From Juglans regia (taxonomy: Eukaryota > Streptophyta > Magnoliopsida > Fagales > Juglandaceae), in the NCBI RefSeq assembly GCF_001411555.2, contig NC_049916.1:5332001-5396000 (forward strand): a stretch of 64,000 nt of DNA. Reading direction: 5' to 3'. How positions within the stretch are numbered: position 1 is the first letter of the stretch; the number at the start of each line of letters is the position of its first letter. Positions 11,224 through 23,116 of the stretch are shown here, one piece after another. The notes beneath the pieces were generated by a model. The model worked only from the letters and a program-made list of their open reading frames with translations, did no database searches and had not been told where the DNA came from. A program made the position numbers and the translations under genes.

Positions 11224-11280
11224 CCCCTACTGAAGCTAGACGGCGACGCAAGTTTGAGGGGAGATGTGGGGCGGTGTTTT

Positions 11281-11281
11281 G

Positions 11282-11321
<40 letters not shown>

Positions 11322-11345
11322 AGAGAGAAAAGAGAGAGGGTTTGT
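11281..11345. repeat. GA microsatellite
   Basis: Interrupted (GAGA)n / GAAAGA tract on the plus strand. Open frames across it on the minus strand are only low-complexity leucine/serine strings. Confidence 0.85.
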
Positions 11346-11668
11346 GTTGAGAAAGAGAACAAGAGAATAACACAAAGGATCTGCGTGTGTGGTCTGAAAT
11401 TTACCAAGGGATAACGTTTATCGAAGCAGACTAACAGAAACTCAAACCATCCCTTTTCAAACACTCAACACATTGACACAAATAAATCCATCAACCAATT
11501 CCTTTTTCCAAGATTCATACAAAAAGACCATTATGTCCTTATAATACACGGATGAAATACACGATAAGCACTTAAGAAAAGGAGAAAAGCGGCATAACAA
11601 AAAAAAAAAGGAAAAAACGGATAAAGAATTATTGTTCATCATATAAGCGATAGATGCTTTTTATTATA

Positions 11669-11670
<2 letters not shown>

Positions 11671-11712
<42 letters not shown>
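11671..11712. repeat. (AT)n microsatellite
   Basis: An uninterrupted alternating AT run of about 42 bp. Confidence 0.9.
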
Positions 11713-11713
<1 letters not shown>

Positions 11714-11882
11714 AAATAGAGAGTTATTGTTTATACATTGTACACTATAAATATAGGAGTACTGCTATGCAGCAACCTACACTGCACTCTTATTTCTTTT
11801 CTTTGGTCATTTTCCCATTATTCAAGAATTCCATTTCTCCATCCACGTCTCTCTATCCTGGAAAACTCTCCACTCTCTTAGC

Positions 11883-11993
11883 CGGTTTGGATTGAAAGAT
11901 GAGTTATTATTGATCTATTATTCACAAATTTTAACTCACAAATCTCACTACTATTCACAAACTATTTCAACTCATCTCTCAATCTAACTGGGG
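11883..11993. repeat. Small MITE with GATTGARAGATGAGTT inverted ends
   Basis: The left end GGATTGAAAGATGAGTT is matched by the reverse complement of the right end, AGATTGAGAGATGAGTT, around a roughly 75-bp AT-rich core containing ATTCACAAA twice. The whole unit is about 110 bp. No target-site duplication was resolved. Confidence 0.55.
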
Positions 11994-12354
11994 CTATCTC
12001 TCCCTCTCTCTCTCTCTCCCTCCCTCTCTCCCCTTGATATTCAGGTTGGGTGAAGTTTTTTTTTCCATTGAGAGAGGAGCACGACCATAAGAAAGCTGGG
12101 AGTTGCGAATTGGGATGTGACGTCCAAACCGGATTCGCCACATCATAGTGTACCATGTAGAAAAATTAGACCAACTGTTGAATATAATTTCTCATTAACA
12201 CAAATAGTGAACAATAATTATGTCTTGTAGTATTTTTTTTCTTATACTATTCCCATGGGGTAATGTTCACATTTAAATAAAATGGTATGTTTTAATTGAA
12301 CAGCAGGCGATGAGACGAAGGACGTGATGACCTTTTCTTTTAATTAAATGTGTG

Positions 12355-12580
12355 TTTCATTTAAATATTTTTTAGATAGTGAGATGATTTTAGATAAAAG
12401 TTAAAAATTAAATAAAATATTATTTTTTAATATTATTATTATTTTGAGATTCTAAAAAATTGAATTATAATTTTTAAAAATTGAATTATTTATTGTATTT
12501 TATGTGAAAATCTAAAAAATTTATAATGATAAAATGAGATAAATTGAAATGATTTCTTGATACAAATGGGCCTTAAAAGT
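12355..12580 (+). repeat. Dispersed AT-rich repeat, TCATCTC family (copy 3)
   Basis: Plus orientation copy: TTTTAGATAGTGAGATGA, TAAATAAAATATTATT, TATTATTATTATTTTGAG, AAAATTGAATTAT, TTATAATGATAAAATGAG. Non-coding. Confidence 0.5.
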
Positions 12581-13140
12581 TAAAATACACTATTTTTATT
12601 CTACTTTCCTTTCATCCGATGATCTTCTCTCTTTTCCTTCTAAGTGTTTTTCCTTTCTTCCCTTCTCAAGCTTTTTCCTTTCCATGTGTCCCCTTCTACC
12701 ACTCAAAAATTAAACCTTACCACACAGAATTTGTGTGCATTTTTCGATGTTAAATTTTGGCCGTAATGCTTTTATCTATTTTCTCATTGTCATTCTCATT
12801 GGTATTTCTCAATCTTAATTAAGAAATGCAAAAATATATAGATATCTTTGCAGGGAAGTATAAACTAATCAGAAATGCAAAGAAGAAAGGTAAAACTCCA
12901 AAATGATATCTACCACTTAAAAATTAGACTTACCACACTTACCACACAGAATTTGTTGTCCTTTTTGCAAGATTTATTGGGTTTGGAGAACATGGGTTTG
13001 GGAGAACAAAAATTCAAATGCTTCATAACATACTGTTATTCAATCTAAATGATTTTCACTCGGAATGCTTCTTTTCACCTGTTTCAATTCGATGAATCAA
13101 GTTAAGCTTTCGAAATGGATTTGACATTTTTCAGACTTTT
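12581..13140. other. AT-rich interval downstream of the BAHD gene
   Basis: It contains CT-rich stretches and short near-repeats such as CTTACCACACAGAATTTGT (12717 and about 12939). No coding signal was seen. Confidence 0.4.
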
Positions 13141-13290
13141 GGTTTTAGTCCAATGAACCAAGTCACGCAGTCCTTTCTTCCTTCTGGCTTTCAGTCCTTC
13201 TGAGTTTCAGTCCAATGTACAAAGTCACGCAATCTTTCTTTCTTCCTTCTGGATTCCAGTCCTTCTTCCCTCCTTCTGAATTACAGTCCG
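13141..13290. repeat. Imperfect tandem duplication, about 65-bp unit
   Basis: AGTCCAATGAACCAAGTCACGCA...CTTCCTTCTGG recurs as AGTCCAATGTACAAAGTCACGCA...CTTCCTTCTGG, followed by a third partial unit (CAGTCCGATGG). It lies in the probable 3' flank of the acyltransferase gene. Confidence 0.6.
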
Positions 13291-13470
13291 ATGGTCTTCT
13301 CAGATTCTCAATTTTTATTTCGTTCCGTCGATAGTGTTGCCATTTTGTATTCTCGGTAAAGACTGAGATTTTCATGATGAAATGGGGAATCCTACTCAAG
13401 ATATTTTGAATTTCACCTTTTATTCGAACGACTTGCCTTCCGATGGCCGTACGTTGATCATGAGCTGGGT

Positions 13471-14946
13471 TTACAGTTTAGACGTATTAAAAGTGGATTT
13501 CTTGCCACTCTCCGGCATGTTTTTCAGAAAGAAATCCAACTCCTTGACGAATATTTCCATTGCTGGGGCTGGCAAGCAAACTCCCACGGCTATTCCTTCC
13601 TCTCCCTTACTGTTCTTACAAGGAATATAGAAGCTCCCCGTTCTAGGAATACTTCTCACAACACATTCGGCTGGCCCACCATAAGCTGGCTTGCCCCACC
13701 CAAAGTCAACCTTTCCAAACCCGGCACGTGTCACATCCGACACAAGGAATGAGCCCACCACCGTTAGGAATGGCCTGCCTCTGATCACCATTAGATCTGC
13801 CACCGACCGCATATACTCCTCGTTCACTTCTCTTTTTGCCTTCCTCACCAATTCCAAAGCATAACCCAAATTAGTGTTCTCGCAGAGCTTTCCGGCAGTC
13901 GTGACTGCTGCTGGGTACGCAAAGACGTTGCCGTAGTAACCGCTCGGTAACGGAGGATTGAACTTGCCACGCGCGCTGACGATGGACATCATGCGCACCT
14001 CCTCGTTGCGGTCGAACTGGAGTGCAATGGTGCGGCATCGCCAAAGGCATGCCATGATAACCTCAAAGGTGGTGGACTGGCTCAGGTGAAGCGGCACAAA
14101 CCTACGGATGGCAGACAACTCGGTACGGCCGAAAAAGAAGGAGCGGCAAGCCATGTCCTCGAGCGGGGTGATGGTGCCAGTACCCTTGGTGTCGATCACC
14201 TCGTCGTACTCGCGGTGCGTGCATGTCAAGCATGTTGGGTCCCTCGCATTTAAGAAATGTCTCTGCCATACGGGTAAGACGGAAGGGGAGCGCGCACCCC
14301 GCGCCATCTCGCCCACGGCTGTCATGAACTGGACCAGACCAGCGGCATCGCTCATCGTGTGGTTGAGGCGTAGTGCGAAGATGAACGCGCCACATTTGAG
14401 CCGCGTCACCTGCAAGCAAGTCATGAAGATGCCAAGACACGATCAACTTTAGGGGGGGAAAACTAAAAAAATTCACGAGTTCCTTATCAGAATTTGTACC
14501 TGAATAAGCAGTAAGGGGCAATGAAGAACCCCTCCAGAGCCTGGAAGGTCAAAAAGAAGCTCCTCCAAGCACGGGAATGGAGGTCGAAGAGCATCACCAA
14601 ATTGCTCAAGTGTAACATCGGCATCTGCCTCGATGAATACGACACCCTCACTCGTGCATTCTACTACAAGTTTCCTTCCAGGCCCTTCTCTAAGCCTACC
14701 TGCAAATGGATAGTAAAACACAAGTGTTTGAGCAAGTGCCTCTCTGATGACTTTCACAGGGTCTCTCCCTTGCATCGAGGGATCGTGTCTATAAAATTGT
14801 ATCACCGGGGCTTGAAATCGGAAAGACTCTTGATCGTCGATATCAGAAAGTTGTTTGAACTCGTGGGGTGTGGGCTGAGCTGGAGGAATTAACTCGGGCT
14901 TGGACCTTCGTACTGTGAATACCAGAGACTGAGTTGGTGCTGCCAT
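13471..14946 (-). CDS. BAHD acyltransferase, benzyl alcohol O-benzoyltransferase type (two exons, intact)
   Basis: Exon 1 (14500-14946, 149 codons) starts [19 protein letters not shown], the usual opening of the HSR201/BEBT clade, and ends CTTATTCAG before GTAC. Exon 2 (13471-14409, 312 residues plus stop) follows TTGCTTGCAG. The 90-bp intron sits just before the catalytic motif, as in relatives. The product is about 461 residues, normal for the family. HTMSD carries the catalytic His of HXXXD, and DFGWG is the structural motif near the C-terminus. BAHD enzymes are cytosolic and pass an acyl group from acyl-CoA to an alcohol or amine; this clade includes benzoyl/acetyl-CoA alcohol acyltransferases and methanol anthraniloyltransferases that make volatile esters. 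The exact substrate cannot be told. An in-frame upstream ATG (MAQRAH) exists, but the family start is preferred. Confidence 0.9.
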
Positions 14947-15044
14947 GTTAAGCAAATGGTTCTTAGAAAGTTTGGGAAGGTTTGGTTTTTTAAGACTCTG
15001 TAATGTGTGTGCTCTCTGCGCCATAATTCGTTCTTCGAAGTTGC

Positions 15045-15052
15045 TATTTATA
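15045..15052 (-). promoter_or_regulatory. TATA box of BAHD acyltransferase gene
   Basis: CTATATAAATAGC on the minus strand lies about 100 bp upstream of the chosen ATG, a normal distance for a plant TATA box plus a short leader. This supports the downstream start, because further upstream in-frame methionines would be untranscribed. Confidence 0.65.
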
Positions 15053-15169
15053 TAGAAGAGGTGAAAGGGCCGTACAACTTGTCGGCAATTCATGTGTTTC
15101 GTCTGAAAGATAATCCGCATGACGACCACCGAGTAATTCGGTAGACGTTCATGAACCGCCACCAATTTA

Positions 15170-15840
15170 AAGCCACAAATATAAATCTGCTTGTCGAGTC
15201 GGATTTTGAATTTTTTTTTGAATTTTTTTTGGATCTTTTTTAACTTTTTTTAATTTTATATTTGTCGTATTTTTTAAAAAAGAACTTTTTTGTTGACTTT
15301 CAAATTTTAGTTTTTTCAAAAATTACATTCAAAAATAAATAATTCAGTAATTAGTAATTCGTAAAATATACTGTATGCATTCTAGCTGTCAAAAAATTAC
15401 AATATAAAAATAAATAATATACATCATCTACACCCAAAATCATCCACCATTAACGTTGAAAATCATCCACACCCGTCATACGCATTCATTATAATAATAT
15501 TTCTTTTCAATTATTACAATTAACATTTTCTAAGTTCCCATTCGACAAAAAAAAAAAAACCCAACAACAATAAAACAAATTATTTTGCCAACCAAATTAA
15601 AAGTTCCAACAACAAAAAAATGAACCAAACTAAAATAAATAATTTAAGTTCCATTCCAACAATCAAGTTGTACCTAAAAAAAAGATGATAAGATTATCAA
15701 CTAAAAACAATAATAACTTTCAATAAATATGATTAAATGATAGAAATATGCTGTATTACCAACTTTAAGAGAAATTTGGTCCAGAGTAAATGATAGAGAG
15801 TATAATAATCATATGTGGTACCAAACTCTCAATTAGTTTA
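15170..15840. other. AT-rich upstream interval
   Basis: T- and A-rich DNA upstream of the acyltransferase promoter. No genes or clear repeats were seen beyond short A tracts (15546). Confidence 0.45.
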
Positions 15841-16158
15841 ATGCTGCGTTTGTATGTTGAGTTGAGTGGAATTGAGTTGAGTTCTCTATGAATAGTAGTG
15901 AGCTGAGATATAAGATGAGTTTATATGTGTTTGAATGTTAATATTAGTTTATATATATTTATGAGAAGTTGAAAAAAGTTGTGGGTTCTGCGTGTAAAGA
16001 GGTGTTGAGTTGAAAAAGGTAATGAATCTCACGTATAAAAAAATTTTGAATTGAAATGAGTTTAATGATTTGAGAGTCGAGTGTTTGGATGTTAGAAGAT
16101 GTCTAAATATGAACCGAACTCAATAGAGCTGAGTGCAATCTAACAACCAAACGAGCCC
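15841..16158. mobile_element. MITE of about 320 bp, GTTGAGTTGAGT-rich
   Basis: The left end GCTGCGTTTGTATGTTGAG pairs with the reverse complement of the right end, GGCTCGTTTGGTTGTTAG. The interior is built from repeats of GAGTTGAG, GATGAG and their complements. The ends GTTTGG and CCAAAC are typical of small hAT or PIF derivatives. No target-site duplication was resolved. Confidence 0.5.
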
Positions 16159-16324
16159 TAAGCTAGCCTGGAGGTCCTAGCTAGATCTATCTAAACCACC
16201 AACACAAATTAACGTCCTTTTATGTTGTGGTATAGTTCTTGCAAGTATGACGTTGATCATTTAAATGTGGTAATTAATATGAAGAAAATTAGGATAACAT
16301 ATGATAAGCGTCAATTAATGATCA

Positions 16325-16525
16325 CATTTCATGATATCTTTATACTCATCTCATATAATCTCATCATTACAACTTTTATAAATTCTCGCTCAAAATATAA
16401 AAATAATTCAACTTTTTCAAATTCTAAAAATAATAATAATACTAAAAAATAATATTCTAACAATATTTTATTCAACTTATCTAAAATCATCTCATCTCAT
16501 CTCATCTCACGATCTAAACAAGCCA
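16325..16525 (-). repeat. Dispersed AT-rich repeat, TCATCTC family (copy 4)
   Basis: Minus orientation copy ending in four tandem CATCT/CTCAT units (TCATCTCATCTCATCTCA), then CGATCTAAACAAGCC. The left end has CTCATCTCATATAATCTCA. It is the clearest example of the family in the window. Confidence 0.6.
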
Positions 16526-18222
16526 TTAGAATTAACTTCATGCTTGATCAAAATACAAATTAAACCACTTCTGATAGTTGGTTCAAATGAACAAATAAAT
16601 ATTTGATGAATATATATTATGCACAGCCAGCAGCATCCATACATAGTACTATAGTAATGAACAAAAATTGTCTTAGTACATTGAAACAATTGCAGCTAAT
16701 ACACAATCTCTTAATAACGTTAGGTTATAATAACGTGTGAATAAATCTCTTAAGATAATAACGTGGGAAGCAGTTGCAGATATAACAGGTTATAGTAACG
16801 CCATATCTCTTAAGATAATACACACTCTCAATCCACAAGAAGGAACAAAAAAAAAAGTAATGTCAAGAACAAAGAAAGAAAAGCTTAAACCTAACCAAAA
16901 TCAAATGTCAATGGTTATTACAATCATCAAAAACATTATTCTTCATAAACATGAAAAGTTACAAAATTTAATAGCAACAAGCCAACAACCATATTAAATG
17001 GACCAACTAGGTACATAAATTTACCCTCAATGGACTAACTAGGTACATAAATTATTGCCACAAGTCTAGCATTAGCTGAGTAGTAGTTGCACCACCCTGA
17101 ATAGATGTAGGAGTACTTATGCCTTTTATATTCACGAATTAAGAACTAGAACACAACACACAAATAAAATAGTACAAAAATATTAACTCAACTTGGGGCT
17201 GTTTTAGTTATTTACAATGACTAAAACAGCCCCACATGTTTAGGTTAGTCGTTCAAAACATCCTTACAAAAACTGTTACAAAAACACAATACATATATAT
17301 TAACTCAAACTAGGGTTGTTATACAATTATAATAATTAACCACAATTGGGGTTGTTTTAGTGAATTAATTTCAGTTTAATATATAAATTCAAAATTGCCT
17401 CAACTTTTGCATCATATTAATATATAAATAGCCCCAAACCACACAACACAAATAAAAACAGCCCAAAAACCAAGTACAATAACAGTTTAATCATTCAATA
17501 CATGCAAAACAAAAACAGCCCCAAAAGCTCAAATAATAAATATTAGCTCAAATAAAAACTAGACCTGCATGCCAAATTCAACAAAGTGGTGAAATCTACT
17601 AAGATTAATTTTAATTAAAACAGCTAGGCAGATTATAATTTTTACACAAAAACATCCCACTGATAATCCATATGATTTTCTAGACCATACTTACTTAGTA
17701 TGACATATCACAACCAAATTCACAAAACACACGATAAGAATCTACCCCAAGATTCACAAAGCATATACCCATCTAGATTCTACACAGATTCACAAAGCGT
17801 CACGAAATAGATTAATTTCTCTTTTCATTCGCATGTTGAAATCAAATCAGTGCACAAATTCACAACATTTCAAAAAACTCACCCTGACACTCCATAGAAT
17901 TATCATCACAAGACTTAGTTCGTACAGCTTCGTTGAATCGTTAACCTCAAGACCCTCTAAAATTTTATGAGCAAATCAAAAATCAAAAGAAAAGAGAGAT
18001 AGAACACGACGAGGTTGTGGGAGAAAAGATATAGACAACGAAGGGAAGAGAGAGAGAGATTGGGCCATAGGGGCTTACTAGAATAGAGAGAGAGGTCGTG
18101 TGACGAGACTTTGAGAGAGGCCATGCGGTCACCGGTGAGATTTTGAGAGAGAGGTCGTGCCGCCTGGGGGATGGAGCCGCGCGTAGGGTTGTAACTGAAG
18201 AGTGAAGGAGAAGTGATGAAAG
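16526..18222. other. AT-rich intergenic DNA, with a GA-rich leader-like end
   Basis: No gene was found. The stretch includes a short direct repeat, GGACTAACTAGGTACATAAAT (about 16999 and 17031, one base different), and several AACAGCCCCA motifs. It ends with a GA-rich block, 17985-18190, in which GAGAGAGGTCGTG occurs twice. Read on the minus strand that block looks like a plant 5' leader, but no coding exon follows. The Tat-type LTR begins at 18223. Confidence 0.4.
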
Positions 18223-18488
18223 TGTGAGGGGAATTCTCCCCTCGGGAAAGGCCCATAGGACTTCGGCCCAGAAGCCCAACTTAAAGAGGACCTTACTTGA
18301 AGCAAACCGTCAACCAAGGAGAGGTGCTGTCTGGTCGACAAGACAGCTCAACTTGAAGCATCAGCGACCTCCCTTGACAATAGAGTATGCACGAGGTACA
18401 CAAAAAATGCGGAGGATCCTCGATTCATCATTATCAGAGCATCAATGGTTCCCAAAAACTAGGTTGACCCCATATTAATGACGCTGTG
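18223..18488 (+). repeat. Tat-type 5' LTR, left part (interrupted by Athila-like element)
   Basis: TGTGAGGGGAATTCTCCCC opens the LTR. It breaks off at ATTAATGACGCTGTG, where the Athila-like element starts, and resumes at 28151 with TTTTGAATCAAGG. The joined order matches the LTR at 9005-9634 through the break, which proves the nesting. Confidence 0.75.
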
Positions 18489-19684
18489 TGTTCGCATAAA
18501 ATATCTGCAAGTGCACATAATCTTAACAAGTAGTAAAGTGTTTTGAATAAAACGGATATCGAAACCCACATAGAATAATTATGCTATTGAGTATTACAAT
18601 TAACTAAATTAATTACTATTTGAAAAATCGTAATTTGAAGAATGAATTATCTAAATTAAACTGAAGAAAAGAGCATTAAAATTAAGATTTTAAAGATAAT
18701 AAAAATAGATTTAGAGCATTTGATTTCACTTAACAAATCCCACACAATTTAGTCTTCCTTATTATAGAATTTCAATTATCTCAAGTTGATGATAAAAATC
18801 GCTTAACAATTCAATACTCTCTCTGAGAGAATAATACCAAAAATATTTCCAATTAATAGCTCCATATTTCTGCGTGAATTTAAGTAATTGGAGACTCATT
18901 AAATTCTTTAGATTTTTCTTGAAAATCACACTAATCGTGGTAAAGCATTTCTACTTTCACTCAACTAATGCTGCTTAATCCTAGAACTCTAATCACAAAT
19001 CACTTCTCGATCTCATTGCGATTCAATATATCGAATAATAGTTAGCTAGAAACTTGCAAGCATTCAGAATAAGGAATAAACACTCAATCATGAAAATATT
19101 ATAAATAAAATAACTTAAAATATAAATTGTGTGTTCAGATTGATTATGGAACTCCGAAGGGTCCCACCGGGTAGATGTCGTGTGCGTTGGATATAACTAA
19201 CGTGGAGGTCACAAACGAATGGGTGTGGAGGTCACAAAGATCACACGGCCCTCTCCTCGCCTACTAAGTGGAAAGACTCTTGATTGGGATGAAAGACTCC
19301 TCTCGCATTTTCTAGTTGTTGCCCACGATATCGTTTTGGTTGGTCTTTTAAATTGATTGGTTATACTAGTCGCCCAATCTAACTGCTCAGAGCCTTGTCG
19401 CCAAGTCTTTGCGCCCAGGTCTTCGCTCCTAGAAGGTAGAATATATTCGTGCCAAGTCTTCACGCCTAATTCTGGTCGTGAATTCTGGTCGCGAGTTTTG
19501 GTTGCGCCTTTTTTTTTTTTGTATCAAAATGCCATCATTTCGTAGTAAATCTTCTCATTCCTTCAAATCCAAGAAAATAAATAAAAATATATACAAGTAA
19601 AATAAAATTAATAATATTGAAGGAAAAATGACACTTTTCATAAATAAAAGAGTAATAAAAATTATATAGAAATCGCACTTATGA
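18489..19684 (-). repeat. 3' LTR of Athila-like element (with internal deletion)
   Basis: It is 1196 bp, against 1601 bp for the 5' LTR. The difference is mostly one deletion of about 440 bp corresponding to 27197-27636 of the other copy, between GTGTTCA and CAGATTGATT. Confidence 0.8.
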
Positions 19685-19724
19685 AATACCCCCAAACTTA
19701 AACTTTGCTCGCCCTCGAGCAAAG
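19685..19724 (-). other. Polypurine tract and adjacent 9-bp hairpin of Athila-like element
   Basis: On the minus strand TTTGGGGGTATT directly precedes the 3' LTR and would prime plus-strand DNA synthesis. Just upstream, 19703-19724 is a perfect inverted repeat, CTTTGCTCG-CCCT-CGAGCAAAG, able to form a 9-bp stem with a 4-nt loop. Confidence 0.65.
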
Positions 19725-21264
19725 AAGAAAAGAAAGACAATTAAAACAAGTATTGGTTTGATTTATAAAATTTATTGTCTCAAAGATTGCCTAAAGTCTA
19801 TAATTCAATGGAATCATTCAAGATCAATCAAGTCCAAAAGTTTATTCAAAACTCAATCCCACTGCATAATCCATCTCCACATTCATGCATACCTATCACT
19901 CTCACCTCATCATTAGCTCCCTGGATAATTTTATGCAAACAAGTGAATAAGTAATGGATCTCTAAACACTGCATAGGCTTGCTTTTCAAATCACTCTCCA
20001 CTAATGTAGAACAGAAACTATCATCAGGGATCAATAGGTTTTTATTAAACTTGTAATGTAAGGCTAAGGTGAGGGCTACAAAGAAAAGTTAGGATTCAAA
20101 CAAAGCAAGAGAACTTAAGTTAGAACACCAACAGAACAAATAAAGCATCTTACTTCTAACATCTCTTCTTAATTATTGTAAATCTCTCAACATACCTCTT
20201 TTTATTGTACTTTCAAGTCTCTCTCTTTATCCATCTATTTGGCAGGTCGGATATTTTTTTTTCTTTTTTTTTAATGGAAATATTCCATACCTTTTCGACT
20301 GCCTTTGTGGATAATTCTCATCCATCTTTTCTTGTTGGCCACACAGTAGACGATTGACTTTTCACATTTTTAAACTTATGATTTTGATAATATTGCTATA
20401 ATTAACTTTACTTATTGAACTTTTACCTCTCTTGCCATTCATACTATTGTGAGTCTGTGATTTTGTGTAAACTTAGTTCCCTTAAAAGGTAAGTAAATCA
20501 GTATTCAAGCTCAAATAGGATAGGGAATATGAGATTTACAAGAAAGAAAAATATAAGGCCAAAATATAATTCAATAAAGCTCAAATGGGTGGCTAGAGAT
20601 AAAGATAATGAATGGGTAAGCTTGAAAGACTCAATCGGTCTAAAGAATGCCTTAATCATTTTTCCAGTAATATTCTATCTAGGATTTCACCTTGAGTGTA
20701 ATCAAACAAATTCTAGAGTAAGTTGAGACCATACAAATTCAAAAAATTCACATAAAATTTCTCTAGGCACTCAAAATGATTAATGATCATAAAAAGCATT
20801 CATTGAACATAGAAAATATCAAATTAATTAAGATCAAGTAAGGAATTAACAAAAAAGGGAGAGAAACTAAAACAAAAAATGAGAGAAGGTAAGATATGCT
20901 CCCCTGATTTTTCTAGTTCTGCCAATTGAATATTTGCCTTGAAGGTGCAGCCGTGTACTCCTTGGAGATTTCCTCGCCTCTTCATTCCTGCAGGATGAAA
21001 GCAAAAGAATAATATTAAACAAAGGAAATCAAATAAAAAACTTGGGTTGCCTCCCAAAAGCGTTTTATTTAAAGTCTATAGCTAGATATTGTCCTTTCAT
21101 CATTTATTACTGGTGAGATCGATGAAACACTTTTTCGAGTTAAAATCTCCATCCATATAGGGTTTTAATTTCTGTCCATTTACTTTAAATGTGCATTTTT
21201 TCTGGTGATGGACTTTAACCGCCCCATAGGGAAAGACACAGGTTGCCACAAACAGTCCCGACTA

Positions 21265-22545
21265 CTAAGAGTGCAGCTTTTCTAAGAAGAGTCGAAGTCT
21301 TGAGTTAAATAATAGAACTTTCTGCCCGACTTCAAATTCCCTCAGAATATGCTTATCGTGCCATCTTTTAATTGTATCTTTGTAAATCCGAGCATTCTCA
21401 TGCGTATCGTTGCAGAATTCATTCATCTCGTTAATCTGCAGTATTCTCTTCTTACCAGCTGCTTGTAAATCAAAGTTCAGTGTACTTGTCGCCCAATAGG
21501 TTTTGTGTTCTCGATCCACGGGTAGATGGCAGGCTTCTCCATAAATGAGCCGATAAGGCGATGTCCGGATCGGTATTTTGAAGGTTGTCCGATAAGCCCA
21601 CAGTGTATCATCTAACATTCTCACTCAGTGTGTTCGAAAGGCGCTCATGGTCTTCTGCAGCATGCGCTTCAGGTCCCAATTTGACACCGACTTGGCCGCT
21701 CGTTTGAGGATGGTTTGGTGTCGCCACGTGATAGGTAACTTCATACTTAGTCAGTAGCGCTTCAAATTGGCAATTGCAAAAATGATTCCCCTCATCACTG
21801 ATTATGGTCCTCAGAGTGCCAAATTGAGAAAAGATGTTATTCCGCAAGAAATTCACTACGGGCCTCGCATCATTGGTTGGCATGGCGATCGCTTCCATTC
21901 ATTTGGGGACAAAAGCTGTAGCCGCCAAAATAAATTTATTAGAATATGATGATGGAAAAGGGTTCATGAAATCTATACCCGAACATCAAATAATTCAATC
22001 ACTAAAATATTGTTTAAATGCATCTCTTGTTTCCTAGAAATATTGCCAACCCTTTGACAATGATATCATAAATTAACAAAATTAAAAGAGTCTTTAAAAA
22101 TAGTCAGTCAATAAAAGCCGCATTGTAAAACTTTTGGTGCTGTTTTTGCTCCACCAAAGTGTTCGTCTGCTTCCAAAGAGTGATAGTGTCTCAATATGCT
22201 CTCAACTTCTTCCTCGGGCACACATCTTCTGATTATCTGGTCCACGCAATGCCGGTATAGAAAAGGTTTCTCGCAAAAATAGTGTTTCAAGTTGGAGAAG
22301 AACTTCTTCTTCTGTTGATATGTCATCTCGGCCAGTAGAATTCTGGACACTAAATAATTTACCATGTCATTATATGATGGATCAACTTGTACAGCCATTA
22401 ATTGCTCATTCAGAAAGGTTACATTTATTGGAAATTTCTTCTCGTTAGCTGCCTTTTTAAGCTCAAGACGAGATAAGTTGTTGGCAACTACATTTTGGGT
22501 GCCTTTCTTATCTTTTATTTCCAAATCGAACTCTTGTGTTAGCAA
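21265..22545 (-). pseudogene. Integrase of Athila-like element
   Basis: In order: tether and zinc-binding part (22108-22545; DNLSRLE-like NNLSRLE, RRCVPEEEVESILRHYHS, EADEHFGGAKTA), catalytic core (21608-21898; TIISDEGNHFCN with the second catalytic Asp and TPNHPQTSGQV), then C-terminal part (21265-21624; [36 protein letters not shown]). The normal E of the DDE triad should follow SGQ, where the sequence reads VGVKLG, so the core appears damaged. Stops separate the three pieces. Confidence 0.75.
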
Positions 22546-22548
22546 AAT

Positions 22549-23020
22549 CTATTTTAACAGTCTTGGTTTGGCATCTCTCTTCGACAACAAGTATTTAAGA
22601 GTTGAATGATCGATGTAGACGACCACCTTTGAACCTATCAAATAAGAACGAAATTTGTCAAAGGCAAACACAACTTCTAACAATTCTTTTTCAGTGGTTG
22701 CATAATTAAGTTGAGCTTCTGTTATGTTCTGACTTGCACAATAAATAACATGAAAAATTTTATCTTTTCTCTGCCCCAAAACAACCCCAATAGCATAATC
22801 ACTAGCATCACACATTAATTCAAAAGGTAAATTCCAATCCAGTGATACAATGATAGGGCTGAAATAATTTCTTTTTCAATGTTTCAGAAGCATGCAAGCA
22901 TTCATTAGAAAATTTGAACCGAGTATCTTTATTCAACAGACTACATAAAGGTTTAGTAATTTGGAAAAAATCCTTGATAAACCAATGATAGAACCCGGCG
23001 TGACCCAAGAAGCTCCTCAC
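22549..23020 (-). pseudogene. RNase H domain of Athila-like element
   Basis: The upstream piece has FLGHAGFYHWFIKDF, the connection after RT. The downstream piece has [19 protein letters not shown], with the first catalytic Asp of Ty3-type RNase H, and [19 protein letters not shown] with the Glu. A frame break near 22816 separates them. Confidence 0.75.
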
Positions 23021-23116
23021 GCCTTCACATTGGTCAGTGGTGGGAGTTTGTCAATAACTTTTATTTTTGCTCGGTCAACCTCAATTCCCTTAAGTAAATG
23101 CGGTGGCCTAGCACTA

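Noticed and set aside
14108..14892. Plus-strand open frames of 114 and 123 codons
   Set aside because: They are antisense shadows of the BAHD acyltransferase exons.
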